Made by a program: the position numbers and the translations under genes. 64,000 bases of DNA from JAFGPS01 sp964570855 (GTDB taxonomy: Bacteria > Planctomycetota > Phycisphaerae > Sedimentisphaerales > Anaerobacaceae). Shown here piece by piece: positions 8,735 to 16,347 of this stretch. The DNA lies in assembly GCA_964570855.1 (NCBI GenBank), contig CAZMZR010000003.1, positions 1 to 64,000 of the forward strand. Reading direction: 5' to 3'. The notes below the pieces were generated by a model. That model was not told where the DNA came from and searched no databases. It saw nothing but the letters and a program-made list of their open reading frames with translations. The first letter of the stretch is position 1, and each line of letters starts with the position of its first letter.

Positions 8735-8896
8735 ATGAACTTTTCCTTTAGAAAACAATACGAATTGATATCAACCAATCGATGCAGAATCTCATACTTT
8801 TTTACCCGTAAATATCGTTTTGTAACTTATTCATATTGCTTTCAAGCTCACGATATCACTGATGACGCAATGCATATGATGACTTTGGATAAATAG
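8735..8896 (+). CDS. Possible 53-aa small protein upstream of MerR gene
   Basis: An uninterrupted frame from ATG 8735 to TAG 8896, nine bases before the MerR-type start. The product is rich in Phe, Tyr and Arg at first (MNFSFRKQYE) and ends in an acidic and Met-rich tail (HDITDDAMHMM). Only a weak purine stretch (GAGAGTGA) precedes it. It could be a small protein, a leader that couples translation, or chance. I recognise no family. Confidence 0.25.
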   Translation: MNFSFRKQYELISTNRCRISYFFTRKYRFVTYSYCFQAHDITDDAMHMMTLDK

Positions 8897-8905
8897 CCCG
8901 AACAA

Positions 8906-9184
8906 ATGCAACAAGAAGTTAAAACCGAAACCATGAAAATACCAACGAAGCTTTATCGAATCGGCGAATTAGTAGCCTATACCCCCTTCTCACGACAGAC
9001 TATACATAACTATACGATAATGGGTCTCATTCAGGAAGCAAAATGGACCGATGGCGGTCATCGTTTGTACGATGAATCCGTATTTGAAAGGCTTTCACAA
9101 ATCATCCAGCTTAGGAAAAAAAAGACTCTTATGGAAATAAGAGAAATTTTTTCCAAAGAAAAAATAAGGAAACAAAAAGAATAA
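8906..9184 (+). CDS. MerR-type helix-turn-helix regulator, minimal
   Basis: A 92-aa DNA-binding protein consisting of little more than a winged helix-turn-helix. The segment LYRIGELVAYTPFSRQTIHN (about residues 17-36) fits the first helices, GLIQEAKWTDGGHRLYDESV the wing, and a short helix follows ending in a Lys-rich tail. There is no dimerisation coiled coil or effector domain, unlike classical MerR proteins. It may be a helper to another protein or act as a phage- or plasmid-excisionase-like factor. The start is uncertain: an internal Met at residue 11 (8936) begins nearer the domain, and no good ribosome-binding site is seen at either. It lies upstream of the flagellar-type genes. Confidence 0.75.
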   Translation: MQQEVKTETMKIPTKLYRIGELVAYTPFSRQTIHNYTIMGLIQEAKWTDGGHRLYDESVFERLSQIIQLRKKKTLMEIREIFSKEKIRKQKE

Positions 9185-9281
9185 TTTCTCGCATAAAAGT
9201 AAGAGCAAAATAGTTTTAGCTTTATATCGACTTGCTTTTATTAAAAATAAAAATTTGTAGAAAGAAACGAAAGGATCAAGG

Positions 9282-9377
9282 ATGATAAATTCGGTTTCGC
9301 TTTTAACATATCTTCTTTCCTTTTCCAGCTTCGTTTTTACCTGTAATGAAGGAACTTTTATATGGAGCTGCTTGTAA
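9282..9377 (+). CDS. Possible 31-aa hydrophobic peptide
   Basis: ATG 9282 to TAA 9377, preceded by an AAGGATCAAGG purine stretch at good distance. The product is hydrophobic (MINSVSLLTYLLSFSSFVF...) with two Cys near the end. It sits 29 bases upstream of the FlgB-like gene. The evidence is only the ribosome-binding site and the hydrophobic run, so it may be chance. Confidence 0.25.
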   Translation: MINSVSLLTYLLSFSSFVFTCNEGTFIWSCL

Positions 9378-9406
9378 AATAATACCCCCGATAGGAAGGA
9401 TAGTTT

Positions 9407-9823
9407 ATGAATCTGACATCATTGATAACAGATAATATTTCTGAAATACTGAAGAAGATAATAGAATTCACACAAGCTCGCCAAAAAATTCTCGCTCAAA
9501 ACATAACGAATCTGAACATGCCGGGTTTTATACCTAAAGAGTTGGAGGTGAATGAGTTTTCCGACTTGTTACACAACGCTATTGACGAGCATATAAGATC
9601 TCAGCGCCTCATTTTACAAGATAGCGAAAATATCAAATTCGGTTTAAGTGGCAGCTTTGTGGCAAACCCGGTTAACGATGAAACCAGCAAAGAACTCCTT
9701 GAAGAAAACAGAGACGAATATATTGAATTACAAGTCAACAAGCTTTGGGAAAATTCCCTAAACCAAAAAATGGCAGCAGAATTGCTCAAACAGAAACAAG
9801 ATTTTATCCTAAGCAATTATTAA
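9407..9823 (+). CDS. FlgB-like flagellar basal-body rod protein
   Basis: In flagellated bacteria FlgB is a proximal rod subunit in the periplasm. This 138-aa protein has the conserved N-terminal segment in the form FTQARQKILAQNITNLNMPGF (about residues 21-41), equivalent to the family's ARQ..LAQNIANADTPGY. Its C-terminal helix (EYIELQVNKLWENSLNQKMA) matches the family's closing helix. Length is typical for FlgB. FlgC, FliE and FliF, its usual neighbours, are absent, so it is an orphan gene or a repurposed rod-like protein. It precedes a FliA-type sigma factor gene by about 300 bp, which supports a flagellar or related link. A GGAAGG site precedes the ATG. Confidence 0.72.
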   Translation: MNLTSLITDNISEILKKIIEFTQARQKILAQNITNLNMPGFIPKELEVNEFSDLLHNAIDEHIRSQRLILQDSENIKFGLSGSFVANPVNDETSKELLEENRDEYIELQVNKLWENSLNQKMAAELLKQKQDFILSNY

Positions 9824-10029
9824 ATATTTCGAGAAATAACACATTAATTCAGGGATTGTGTTTACAGAAAATAAAATATTAAGGATCGGCGAGTATTTTA
9901 ATAAGTCGGAAACAATTTTAATTAGAGAGGATTTATTATAAGCCTATCCTGATATCCTTATGAATATTGATACTATTTATGATTTTTCGTTTTTAATTAA
10001 GTTTTTGGCAAAATCTGTCGGGGGTCCTG

Positions 10030-10056
10030 TAAAGTTATCGGCTTAAAAGTCGATAA
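10030..10056 (+). promoter_or_regulatory. Sigma-28 (FliA)-type promoter
   Basis: TAAAGTTA (10030-10037), an 11-base spacer and GTCGATAA (10049-10056). The published sigma-28 consensus is TAAAGTTT-N11-GCCGATAA, so each half matches at 7 of 8 positions with exact spacing. It lies 74 bp upstream of the GTG start of the FliA-like sigma gene. The rest of the 307-bp gap (9824-10130) holds nothing else I recognise. Confidence 0.75.
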
Positions 10057-10130
10057 GTAGTTGAGAGGCTTGTTGTAATCTGAGGATCTGTACTATTGTT
10101 TAGCACAATTTCTTTTCATGGAGGAATACT

Positions 10131-10910
10131 GTGAAGACCGAACAAGAACTCAATATCGACCAAATATGGGAGAATTTTTATAAAAACCGGGCTGACCAAT
10201 ATCGCAACCTGCTTATGGAACATTACCGGAGCCTTGTCAGATATTGTGCAGAACGATTACATAGCAAATTGCCCGATAAAGTTGAGTTGGACGATCTTAT
10301 CAGCGCCGGTAATTTCGGACTTATGGATGCCATTGATGCGTTCGACCCGAATCGCGGCGTAAAATTTGAGACATACTGCTCACCCCGTATCAGAGGCTCT
10401 ATTCTCGATGAGCTTAGGAGCATGGATTGGGTTCCGCGTTTAGTCCGAGCGAGAGCACACCAGCTTTCAAGAGCCACACATTCACTCGAAACACACCTTG
10501 GTCGCAAACCAACTCAAAAGGAACTCGCCGAAGAGCTGGAGATGGATATGGATGAGTTCAACAGACTTCAGCGAGATGCCAATGCAGTCAGCCTGGTTTC
10601 TCTCACCACAAAATACAACGAAGGCGATGGTGAAAAAGATATTCGTGAAATAGATGTTATTAAAGATGAGAGAAGTAAAAATCCTGTAATCGAAGCTCAA
10701 AAGCGAGATCTAAAGAACCTTCTAACAAAAGGCCTGACTCGTGCGGAACGTCTTATAATTGTCTTGTATTACTACGAAGAAATGACAATGAAGGAAATTG
10801 GCGCAACGCTCGACTTATCCGAATCACGAGTCTCACAGATGCACTCATCTATTATTGCACGTCTAAAAGCTCAGATGAATACTCGAAAAAAGGAGTTCTC
10901 AGTTGAATGA
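10131..10910 (+). CDS. FliA/WhiG-family RNA polymerase sigma factor
   Basis: A 259-aa alternative sigma factor of the sigma-28 type, directing RNA polymerase to flagellar or developmental promoters. Region 2 is clear (DLISAGNFGLMDAIDAFDPNRGVKFETYCSPRIRG, about residues 50-84; cited in part). Region 3 follows with RKPTQKELAEELEM, and region 4 at the C-terminus has the helix-turn-helix (MTMKEIGATLDLSESRVSQMH). Start is GTG at 10131 after a GGAGG site. A near-consensus sigma-28 promoter sits 74 bp upstream, suggesting autoregulation. No anti-sigma FlgM is visible beside it. Whether it runs flagellar genes elsewhere cannot be judged here. Confidence 0.9.
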   Translation: MKTEQELNIDQIWENFYKNRADQYRNLLMEHYRSLVRYCAERLHSKLPDKVELDDLISAGNFGLMDAIDAFDPNRGVKFETYCSPRIRGSILDELRSMDWVPRLVRARAHQLSRATHSLETHLGRKPTQKELAEELEMDMDEFNRLQRDANAVSLVSLTTKYNEGDGEKDIREIDVIKDERSKNPVIEAQKRDLKNLLTKGLTRAERLIIVLYYYEEMTMKEIGATLDLSESRVSQMHSSIIARLKAQMNTRKKEFSVE

Positions 10911-11000
10911 TAATCTATTCGCTAACTCTTGTGATAATCAAAAAAATCTCTCTCTTACCTGATATACACCACTAGAAATTCTTATCATCCATATATTCAA

Positions 11001-11036
11001 CCTGGTTATTGAATTTTTGCACATAATCAGGCTTTT
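11001..11036 (+). terminator. Rho-independent terminator after sigma factor gene
   Basis: CCTGGTTAT (11001-11009) pairs with ATAATCAGG (11023-11031) as 9 bp with one G-U pair, followed by CTTTTT. Confidence 0.6.
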
Positions 11037-11124
11037 TGCGTAGATTTTACATACTTTTCCAAACAGATTTGATTTTCCCGGTATTTTCCTTATACTAAAT
11101 TGCTTTCTTAAAAGGAGATTCATC

Positions 11125-12024
11125 ATGAAATTTACTAAAATGCATGGTTTAGGCAACGATTATATCTATGTCAATTGTTTCAATGAAACAGTTGAGAACC
11201 CGGAAGAGCTTGCCAAAATCGTCAGCGATAGGCATCGTGGAATCGGTGCTGATGGATTGATTCTTATAATACCCTCAAATACCGCTGATGTTAAGATGCG
11301 TATTTTCAACGCAGACGGCTCCGAAGCCGAGATGTGTGGTAACGGCATCCGATGTGTCGCAAAATACGCTTACGAACATAAATTAATAACAGCCGGTGAA
11401 TCATATTCGGTTCCCGGACAAATGTCTTTCCCTGCTTCAATAAACATAGAAACCGGTAATGGAATCCTAACTGTGGGACTGATGGTCGATGAAAACGATA
11501 CAGTACGCAAGGTTTGCGTGAACATGGGTCAGCCGATTTTGTCGCCAAACAAAATTCCTGTTGATATAACGGGCGAAACAGTGATAGAACGGCAAATATC
11601 TATATCAGGGGAAGAATTATCGATGACATGTGTATCAATGGGTAATCCACATGCAGTCTTTTTCTGTGATGATGTAGCTTCAATTGAGTTGAAAAAACTC
11701 GGACCGGCTATTGAAAACCATAGCCTGTTCCCTAACAGAATCAACGTCCATTTTGTTCAGATTAATAAACCTTCGGAATTTATTATGAGGACATGGGAGC
11801 GAGGCAGCGGAATAACAATGGCCTGCGGTACCGGTGCCTGTGCCTGCTGTGTTGCTTCAGTACTCACCGGAAGGCAGGAACGTGTATGCATCGGCCACTT
11901 ACCAGGCGGTGATCTTGCCTTAAACTGGTTCGAGGCAGATAATTGTGTATATATGACAGGACCTGCTGTGGAAGTCTATGAAGGTATTTGGCCCGGAAAT
12001 TCATGCTCACATACAAAGCCTTAA
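11125..12024 (+). CDS. dapF: Diaminopimelate epimerase
   Basis: Converts LL- to meso-diaminopimelate for lysine and peptidoglycan synthesis. The 299-aa protein starts with the family signature KFTKMHGLGNDYIYV. The two catalytic cysteines are in MCGNGIRCVAKYA (about residues 71-83) and TMACGTGACACC (about 230-241). A strong AAAGGAG precedes the ATG. Its last 18 bases overlap the convergent PilZ gene. The presence of meso-DAP synthesis is notable because planctomycetes were once thought to lack peptidoglycan; it also serves lysine synthesis together with lysC and hom at the far end of the window. Confidence 0.95.
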   Translation: MKFTKMHGLGNDYIYVNCFNETVENPEELAKIVSDRHRGIGADGLILIIPSNTADVKMRIFNADGSEAEMCGNGIRCVAKYAYEHKLITAGESYSVPGQMSFPASINIETGNGILTVGLMVDENDTVRKVCVNMGQPILSPNKIPVDITGETVIERQISISGEELSMTCVSMGNPHAVFFCDDVASIELKKLGPAIENHSLFPNRINVHFVQINKPSEFIMRTWERGSGITMACGTGACACCVASVLTGRQERVCIGHLPGGDLALNWFEADNCVYMTGPAVEVYEGIWPGNSCSHTKP

Positions 12025-12360
12025 AGGTCGGCAAAATTCCACGGCTACTCCAAATCTCTGAGATGGTCTATTTCCATAACCACCCGAATCATCAGTATCC
12101 TCTGTTCTCAATACTTTTGCATAACCTGCTATTTTACCCCCGAATTCAAGCAGCCCGTGAGTTGGTGGTATCCTTAAATTTACTTTTAATAAATCGCCTG
12201 GTTTGTATGCATTCGAGTCGGTCTTAAAATATAAACCGCCGGGACAAAGATTAACGGTACAACCAGCCTGATATTGTTCCTTTAATGAACCAACTTGAAC
12301 ACAGGAAATGTCAAACTTCACTCCCAAACGTTTAAATTTTCGTTCTTCGGATCCTTCCAT
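12007..12360 (-). CDS. PilZ-domain protein
   Basis: A small (117-aa) protein that is mostly one PilZ domain, a probable cyclic di-GMP receptor. It begins with a basic segment (ERKFKRLGVKFDISC) in the place of the RxxxR motif, and the second motif has the form NLCPGGLYFKT in place of the canonical (D/N)xSxxG, so a Cys-Pro replaces the Ser. Binding is likely but not certain. A GGAGGT site precedes the ATG. The gene overlaps the end of dapF. A diguanylate cyclase is encoded 3.7 kb away. Confidence 0.78.
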   Translation of the reverse strand: MEGSEERKFKRLGVKFDISCVQVGSLKEQYQAGCTVNLCPGGLYFKTDSNAYKPGDLLKVNLRIPPTHGLLEFGGKIAGYAKVLRTEDTDDSGGYGNRPSQRFGVAVEFCRPLRLCM

Positions 12361-12554
12361 TGAATACCTCCATGCAAAATCCTTTATAATCTATCATCCA
12401 CATTGAATTACAATAATATAAAGAGCAAAACTTATTCCAAAACACTTTCATGTTAATACCCCATTTTAACTTCCACAAGTCCATCAGCAGTATAAGGTTA
12501 TGGATATTATTAATAAGATAAGATATATATACATTTATTTAATTAGTAGAGGAC

Positions 12555-12719
12555 GTTGATATATATCAACAACAAGCTTTGTCTTAATTGCTTTTCTTCG
12601 TAATTTCTTTATAAATTATCAAGCTTTAGTTGCTTATTTTATAGAATGTTATGTGTTTTTGCTAAACAAGCTTCCCTCGCTGTCCGAGAAAAGTAACGTA
12701 GATGTTGTTATTTATCAAC
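12555..12719. promoter_or_regulatory. Paired GTTG-N8-CAAC dyads, candidate operators
   Basis: The sites at 12555-12570 and 12704-12719 share GTTG, an AT-only 8-base centre and CAACA. They are 149 bp apart, and the second ends 8 bases before the -35 box of the histidine kinase gene. That geometry suits a dimeric regulator binding two sites. The binding protein is unknown. Confidence 0.4.
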
Positions 12720-12727
12720 ACGAGTAC

Positions 12728-12756
12728 TTGACAGTATAACACAAAGAGCATATTAT
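12728..12756 (+). promoter_or_regulatory. Sigma-70 promoter of the histidine kinase, predicted leaderless
   Basis: TTGACA (12728-12733), a 17-base spacer and TATTAT (12751-12756). The ATG is at 12764, only 7 bases after the -10 box, and there is no Shine-Dalgarno sequence, so transcription should begin at the start codon. Confidence 0.65.
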
Positions 12757-12763
12757 CATAACT

Positions 12764-13891
12764 ATGGGTGAACAACGAGAAATTGATACAAACAACTCTA
12801 AGGTTTCTAAGGTACATACTACAAATTCCTTTTTGGATTTTGACTTATCTGCGAGGTCGTTCATCCGGTTATTACCAATTGGAATCATTATCTTTAATCA
12901 AGATTTAAAGATTATAGAGGCAAATTCCCAGGCGGCAGAGATGATTCATGTAGGCACTTATATCGATAAATCTCTTGCAAAAGGAACAGATGACAAGATA
13001 TGGCAAAACTGGACCAAACTTCTCAAAGAAGTAACTTCAACAGTAAAAACATTCAGGTTTAACGAAGTAGAATATACTGTTGATAACAAAACCAAACTCC
13101 TGAGAATAATCTGCACATCCTTCCAGCAAACTAAGACCTCAGGAAACAATGGCGGAATCATCCTAATAGAAGATGTCACCGAAAAAGCCGACTTTCAAAC
13201 CCAAATTACCAATACTGAAAGATTGGCCGCCGTTGGAAAACTTGCCTCCAAGGTCGCTCACGAACTTAACAATCCTTTGGATGGAATACTACGATACATA
13301 AATCTTACATTGAGGGCTGTTGATCAGGAGAATCTCGAAAAACCAAAAGAGTACCTAATCCAATGCCGTCAGGGACTTATGCGAATGATTCAAATCGTAA
13401 AAGAGCTTTTGGAATTCTCCCGCAGCACTTATTCACCATTTGAATTTGTCTCAATAGAACAAATTGTCGAAGATGCCCTCAAAACGATGAACTTAAAAGT
13501 AGAAGCTCTTAATATACAGATAATAAGAAACTACAATGCCGGCCTGCCAAAAATCAGAAGTGGAAATCTGTTCCAGGTATTCTGTAACCTCACAAAAAAC
13601 GCCCTTGATGCAATGCCGGACGGCGGTCAAATAAAAATCTCAACTTCTTTAGAAAATGATAACACTATTGTTGTTGAATTTCGTGACACCGGTACGGGAT
13701 TACCGCCTGAAAATATTAAAGCTATATTCGAGCCATTTTTTACGACAAAAGAAAAAGGTAAAGGTACCGGCCTGGGACTGGCAATATGCAGGGATATAAT
13801 CGAGAGATATCACGGCACCTTAACCGCTCGGAACGCCCCGGAAGGCGGCAGCATTTTCAATGTATATTTGCCGGTGCCAACTAATCCTTGA
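12764..13891 (+). CDS. Cytosolic PAS-domain sensor histidine kinase (NtrB/AtoS-like)
   Basis: A 375-aa sensor kinase without transmembrane segments, so it senses an internal signal. A PAS domain spans about residues 30-140. The dimerisation domain carries the phosphoacceptor in KVAHELNNPLDGIL (His166). The ATPase domain has the N box NLTKNALDAMPDGG (about 275-288), the G1 box DTGTGLP and the G2 box GKGTGLGLAI. Autophosphorylation and transfer to the response regulator encoded 27 bases downstream are expected. The gene's transcript is predicted to be leaderless, and two dyads lie upstream. The signal is unknown. Confidence 0.93.
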   Translation: MGEQREIDTNNSKVSKVHTTNSFLDFDLSARSFIRLLPIGIIIFNQDLKIIEANSQAAEMIHVGTYIDKSLAKGTDDKIWQNWTKLLKEVTSTVKTFRFNEVEYTVDNKTKLLRIICTSFQQTKTSGNNGGIILIEDVTEKADFQTQITNTERLAAVGKLASKVAHELNNPLDGILRYINLTLRAVDQENLEKPKEYLIQCRQGLMRMIQIVKELLEFSRSTYSPFEFVSIEQIVEDALKTMNLKVEALNIQIIRNYNAGLPKIRSGNLFQVFCNLTKNALDAMPDGGQIKISTSLENDNTIVVEFRDTGTGLPPENIKAIFEPFFTTKEKGKGTGLGLAICRDIIERYHGTLTARNAPEGGSIFNVYLPVPTNP

Positions 13892-13918
13892 TACAAATAA
13901 AAATCCTTTGGAGATTTT

Positions 13919-15304
13919 ATGAACGAAAAGAACATTCTTGTAATTGACGACGATAAAATCATAACAGACTCTCTTTGTGAGTTTCTGTCTCTCGAAGGAT
14001 TTCAGACCGACGGCGCTGAAACTATCAAGAGCGCCCTGTCTAAATTGGATGAAAAGCGCTATAACCTGATCATAACAGATGTCAACCTGCCCGATGGTAA
14101 CGGCCTCGATTTACTGGATACAATTAAGAAAAAATATCCGCAAACAGTAGTTATTGTAGTAACCGGTTACGGCACTATAGACAGTGCCGTCAAAGCTATA
14201 AAACAAGGCGCATACGAATATCTGACAAAACCCATTATTGATGATGAATTGCGATTGGCGGTTGAAAAAGCCATTCATCAACAATCGCTTATGAGCGAAA
14301 ACGAACGTCTGCGATTGCAACTCGAACGCAAATACAGGTTAGAGAATATCATCAGTCAGGATTATAAAATGTCAAAGATTTTTGACCTGATCGAAGCAAT
14401 CGCCGACACCAGAGCTACAATATTAATGACAGGCCCCTCCGGTACAGGTAAAAGCCTGCTGGCAAGAGCAATACACAACCGTTCGAGCCGGCGAAATGAA
14501 GCTTTCGTCGAGGTAAGCTGTGGAGCCCTTCCGGAGACACTGCTCGAAAGCGAGCTGTTCGGACATGTAAAAGGGTCATTTACAGGTGCCGTTAATAATA
14601 AGGAAGGCAAGTTTTTAGCTGCAAACGGCGGAACAATTTTCCTGGATGAAATTGCCAATGCTTCACCGGCACTTCAGAACAAGCTGCTACGGGTTTTGGA
14701 AAATCAGCAATTCGAACCGGTCGGCAGCAATAAAACAGAAACTGTCAATACCAGAATTATACTCGCCTCCAATCGTAATCTGGAACAGGAGGTACAGCAA
14801 GGCAGATTCAGGGATGATTTATACTACCGGATAAATGTAATAACAATAGAGCTGCCGCCTCTGTGTGAAAGAGTCAGTGACGTCCGTTTGTTGGCGGAAC
14901 ATTTTTTGAGGATTTATTGTGCACAGAACAACAGGCAAAAGTTCGGTATAACCGATGAAGCGATGCAATATCTGGAGCGCTATTTTTGGCCCGGCAACGT
15001 TCGCGAACTGGAAAAGATCATCGAACGAGCGGCATTATTAGGCAAAGGTAAATTCATAGGTCCCGAAGATTTGCCGGATGTAATTAAACAGGAGCAAAAA
15101 CAGCATCAGACAATATACAAATCCATAAGCCTTAAAGAAGCTCTGGCCGAACCCGAGAAAAATATTATCCGCCAGGCCCTGGAAACCAATCACTGGAACA
15201 GACAGGCCACCGCCAGGGCGCTTCAGATAAACCGCACAACATTATTCAAAAAAATGAAACACTACGGTCTTTACGATGAGGCCGAACAATTAGGATTGAT
15301 CTGA
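13919..15304 (+). CDS. NtrC-family sigma-54-dependent response regulator
   Basis: A 461-aa enhancer-binding activator. The receiver domain (residues 1-120) has the acidic pair DDD (10-12), phospho-acceptor Asp54 (IITDVNLPDG) and the conserved Lys in YLTKP. The AAA+ domain (about 145-380) has Walker A GPSGTGKS (172-179), the sigma-54 contact loop as GSFTGA rather than GAFTGA (219-224), Walker B GGTIFLDEI and an arginine-finger region. A C-terminal Fis-type helix-turn-helix ends the protein (ATARALQINRTTLFKKMK). It activates sigma-54 promoters, but I find no convincing one in the window. It follows the kinase in one operon and has a GGAG ribosome-binding site. Confidence 0.94.
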   Translation: MNEKNILVIDDDKIITDSLCEFLSLEGFQTDGAETIKSALSKLDEKRYNLIITDVNLPDGNGLDLLDTIKKKYPQTVVIVVTGYGTIDSAVKAIKQGAYEYLTKPIIDDELRLAVEKAIHQQSLMSENERLRLQLERKYRLENIISQDYKMSKIFDLIEAIADTRATILMTGPSGTGKSLLARAIHNRSSRRNEAFVEVSCGALPETLLESELFGHVKGSFTGAVNNKEGKFLAANGGTIFLDEIANASPALQNKLLRVLENQQFEPVGSNKTETVNTRIILASNRNLEQEVQQGRFRDDLYYRINVITIELPPLCERVSDVRLLAEHFLRIYCAQNNRQKFGITDEAMQYLERYFWPGNVRELEKIIERAALLGKGKFIGPEDLPDVIKQEQKQHQTIYKSISLKEALAEPEKNIIRQALETNHWNRQATARALQINRTTLFKKMKHYGLYDEAEQLGLI

Positions 15305-15760
15305 AAAAACGATAGCAGAATCGAGTTAGTTCTTATAACGGTAAAATACTATACTAATTCAGGGCATTCAACACAGGGTGACATTTTTCCTATCTCCTCA
15401 TCGATAAAACAGTTAGCATAAAGACCCCTGCTTTTTGCGGAGGGAGGGGAGAAGGAAGAGAAAAGCAGGGGCAAAAATGAAAAAGCTATTGTTATTATAT
15501 CTCATTTGAAGGCCCCGGGTCAACACAAATACCCACAAATTAGACGGGAAAACGGCTTTTTTTACATTTTTTTATCGTCCGAAAACAGCGGATATAAACT
15601 GCCATCGATAAGCATATTACCGGCGTGACACTCAGCCATATTCTTATACCCTATAACATAATAATCCAAAATGTCACCCCCGCTATCTGACCTTTTATGG
15701 AATTTCCTCAAACGACGAGAGACCAGGGAATCTGAAAAACAACATACATAGAATATGAAA
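15305..15760. other. Intergenic region with one strong hairpin
   Basis: No gene. An 11-bp perfect stem (CCCCTGCTTTT 15425-15435 with AAAAGCAGGGG 15461-15471) encloses a loop made almost wholly of purines. Downstream are T-rich runs near 15559-15585. A 10-codon frame starting at 15477 is too short to support. Confidence 0.4.
15425..15471. repeat. Inverted repeat with 25-base purine-rich loop
   Basis: The arms are CCCCTGCTTTT and AAAAGCAGGGG, 11 of 11 paired. The loop (15436-15460) is TGC followed by only G and A, with runs GGAGG and GGGG. It lies 120 bp after the response regulator stop. It could be a terminator, a structured RNA or a mobile repeat. Confidence 0.5.
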
Positions 15761-16231
15761 TCAGTCTTCCTTTTCTAATGCCTCTTTCAGATTCAATCCT
15801 TCTTCTTTCATGTGTTGCTCGGTAGCCTCAATCTTATATTTATGTTTTTTGTGCATTCTCACAAATAACCAGCGGGGAATCCTCAGGCTACCTGTAGCGC
15901 TAAAAATGCAATTATCCTCACCCTTTGGCTCAATAAGAAATTTATTCTCCGGCACTAAAAGTGATAATGGAAACAACGACCTGTATCGAATTTCTCTGTT
16001 CCGTACAATTTTTGTTATACGAAATTTAAGTTTATGCAAATCGCCATGAAGATATTCCTCTGCATAAATGATTGAGCCTTCCTGCAAAGGTTTGCCCTTA
16101 ATCCAGCGAATATCTACATGGTCGGGGTGCCAGGCCCTGTAAGCCCCCCCATCTTTCAAACACCGGATCAGCCACTTGAACACCCTTTCCGGCGATGTAT
16201 GTACTTCAATTGAATCTTTCAAATTAATCAT
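15761..16231 (-). CDS. SRPBCC (START-like) domain protein
   Basis: A small protein of about 156 aa with the helix-grip fold typical of polyketide-cyclase and START-like proteins, which bind hydrophobic ligands or act as enzymes. It begins with a beta strand INLKDSIEVHTSPERVFKWL, the common start of the family, and ends in a charged helix (EEGLNLKEALEKED). The open frame extends upstream to 16294, but that part is the reverse of the tRNA-Leu gene, so the true start is the ATG at 16231. It lies just downstream of the tRNA on the same strand. Ligand unknown. Confidence 0.72.
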   Translation of the reverse strand: MINLKDSIEVHTSPERVFKWLIRCLKDGGAYRAWHPDHVDIRWIKGKPLQEGSIIYAEEYLHGDLHKLKFRITKIVRNREIRYRSLFPLSLLVPENKFLIEPKGEDNCIFSATGSLRIPRWLFVRMHKKHKYKIEATEQHMKEEGLNLKEALEKED

Positions 16232-16253
16232 GTTAGGCCTTCCCCCTAAAGAA

Positions 16254-16337
16254 TGCCCAGGACTGGAGTCGAACCAGCACGAGATTGCTCTCACTAGCCC
16301 CTCAAGCTAGCGCGTCTGCCTATTCCGCCACCTGGGC
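16254..16337 (-). tRNA. tRNA-Leu (GAG)
   Basis: An 84-base class II tRNA. The acceptor stem is GCCCAGG with CCTGGGC, the discriminator is A, and the 3' CCA is not encoded. The anticodon loop is TTGAGGG, giving anticodon GAG, which reads CUC and CUU leucine codons. The T arm contains GGTTCGACTCC, and a long variable arm is present as expected for leucine. Confidence 0.93.
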
Positions 16338-16347
16338 TTTAATGTCG

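Larger units (their letters stand above)
12361..12763. other. Regulatory gap before the two-component operon
   Basis: No gene. It holds two GTTG-N8-CAAC dyads, at 12555-12570 (a perfect 16-base palindrome, GTTGATATATATCAAC) and at 12704-12719, and the promoter at 12728-12756. The PilZ gene's promoter on the minus strand is only weakly visible (TTGTAA with ATTATA 17 bases on). Confidence 0.5.

Noticed and set aside
14111..14658. Minus-strand open frames within the response regulator gene
   Set aside because: They are shadows of a well-supported gene with all its motifs in the plus frame; the same holds for the other antisense frames across the window.
16232..16294. N-terminal extension of the SRPBCC gene (21 codons)
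   Set aside because: This stretch is the reverse complement of the T-arm side of tRNA-Leu; the family start fits ATG 16231.
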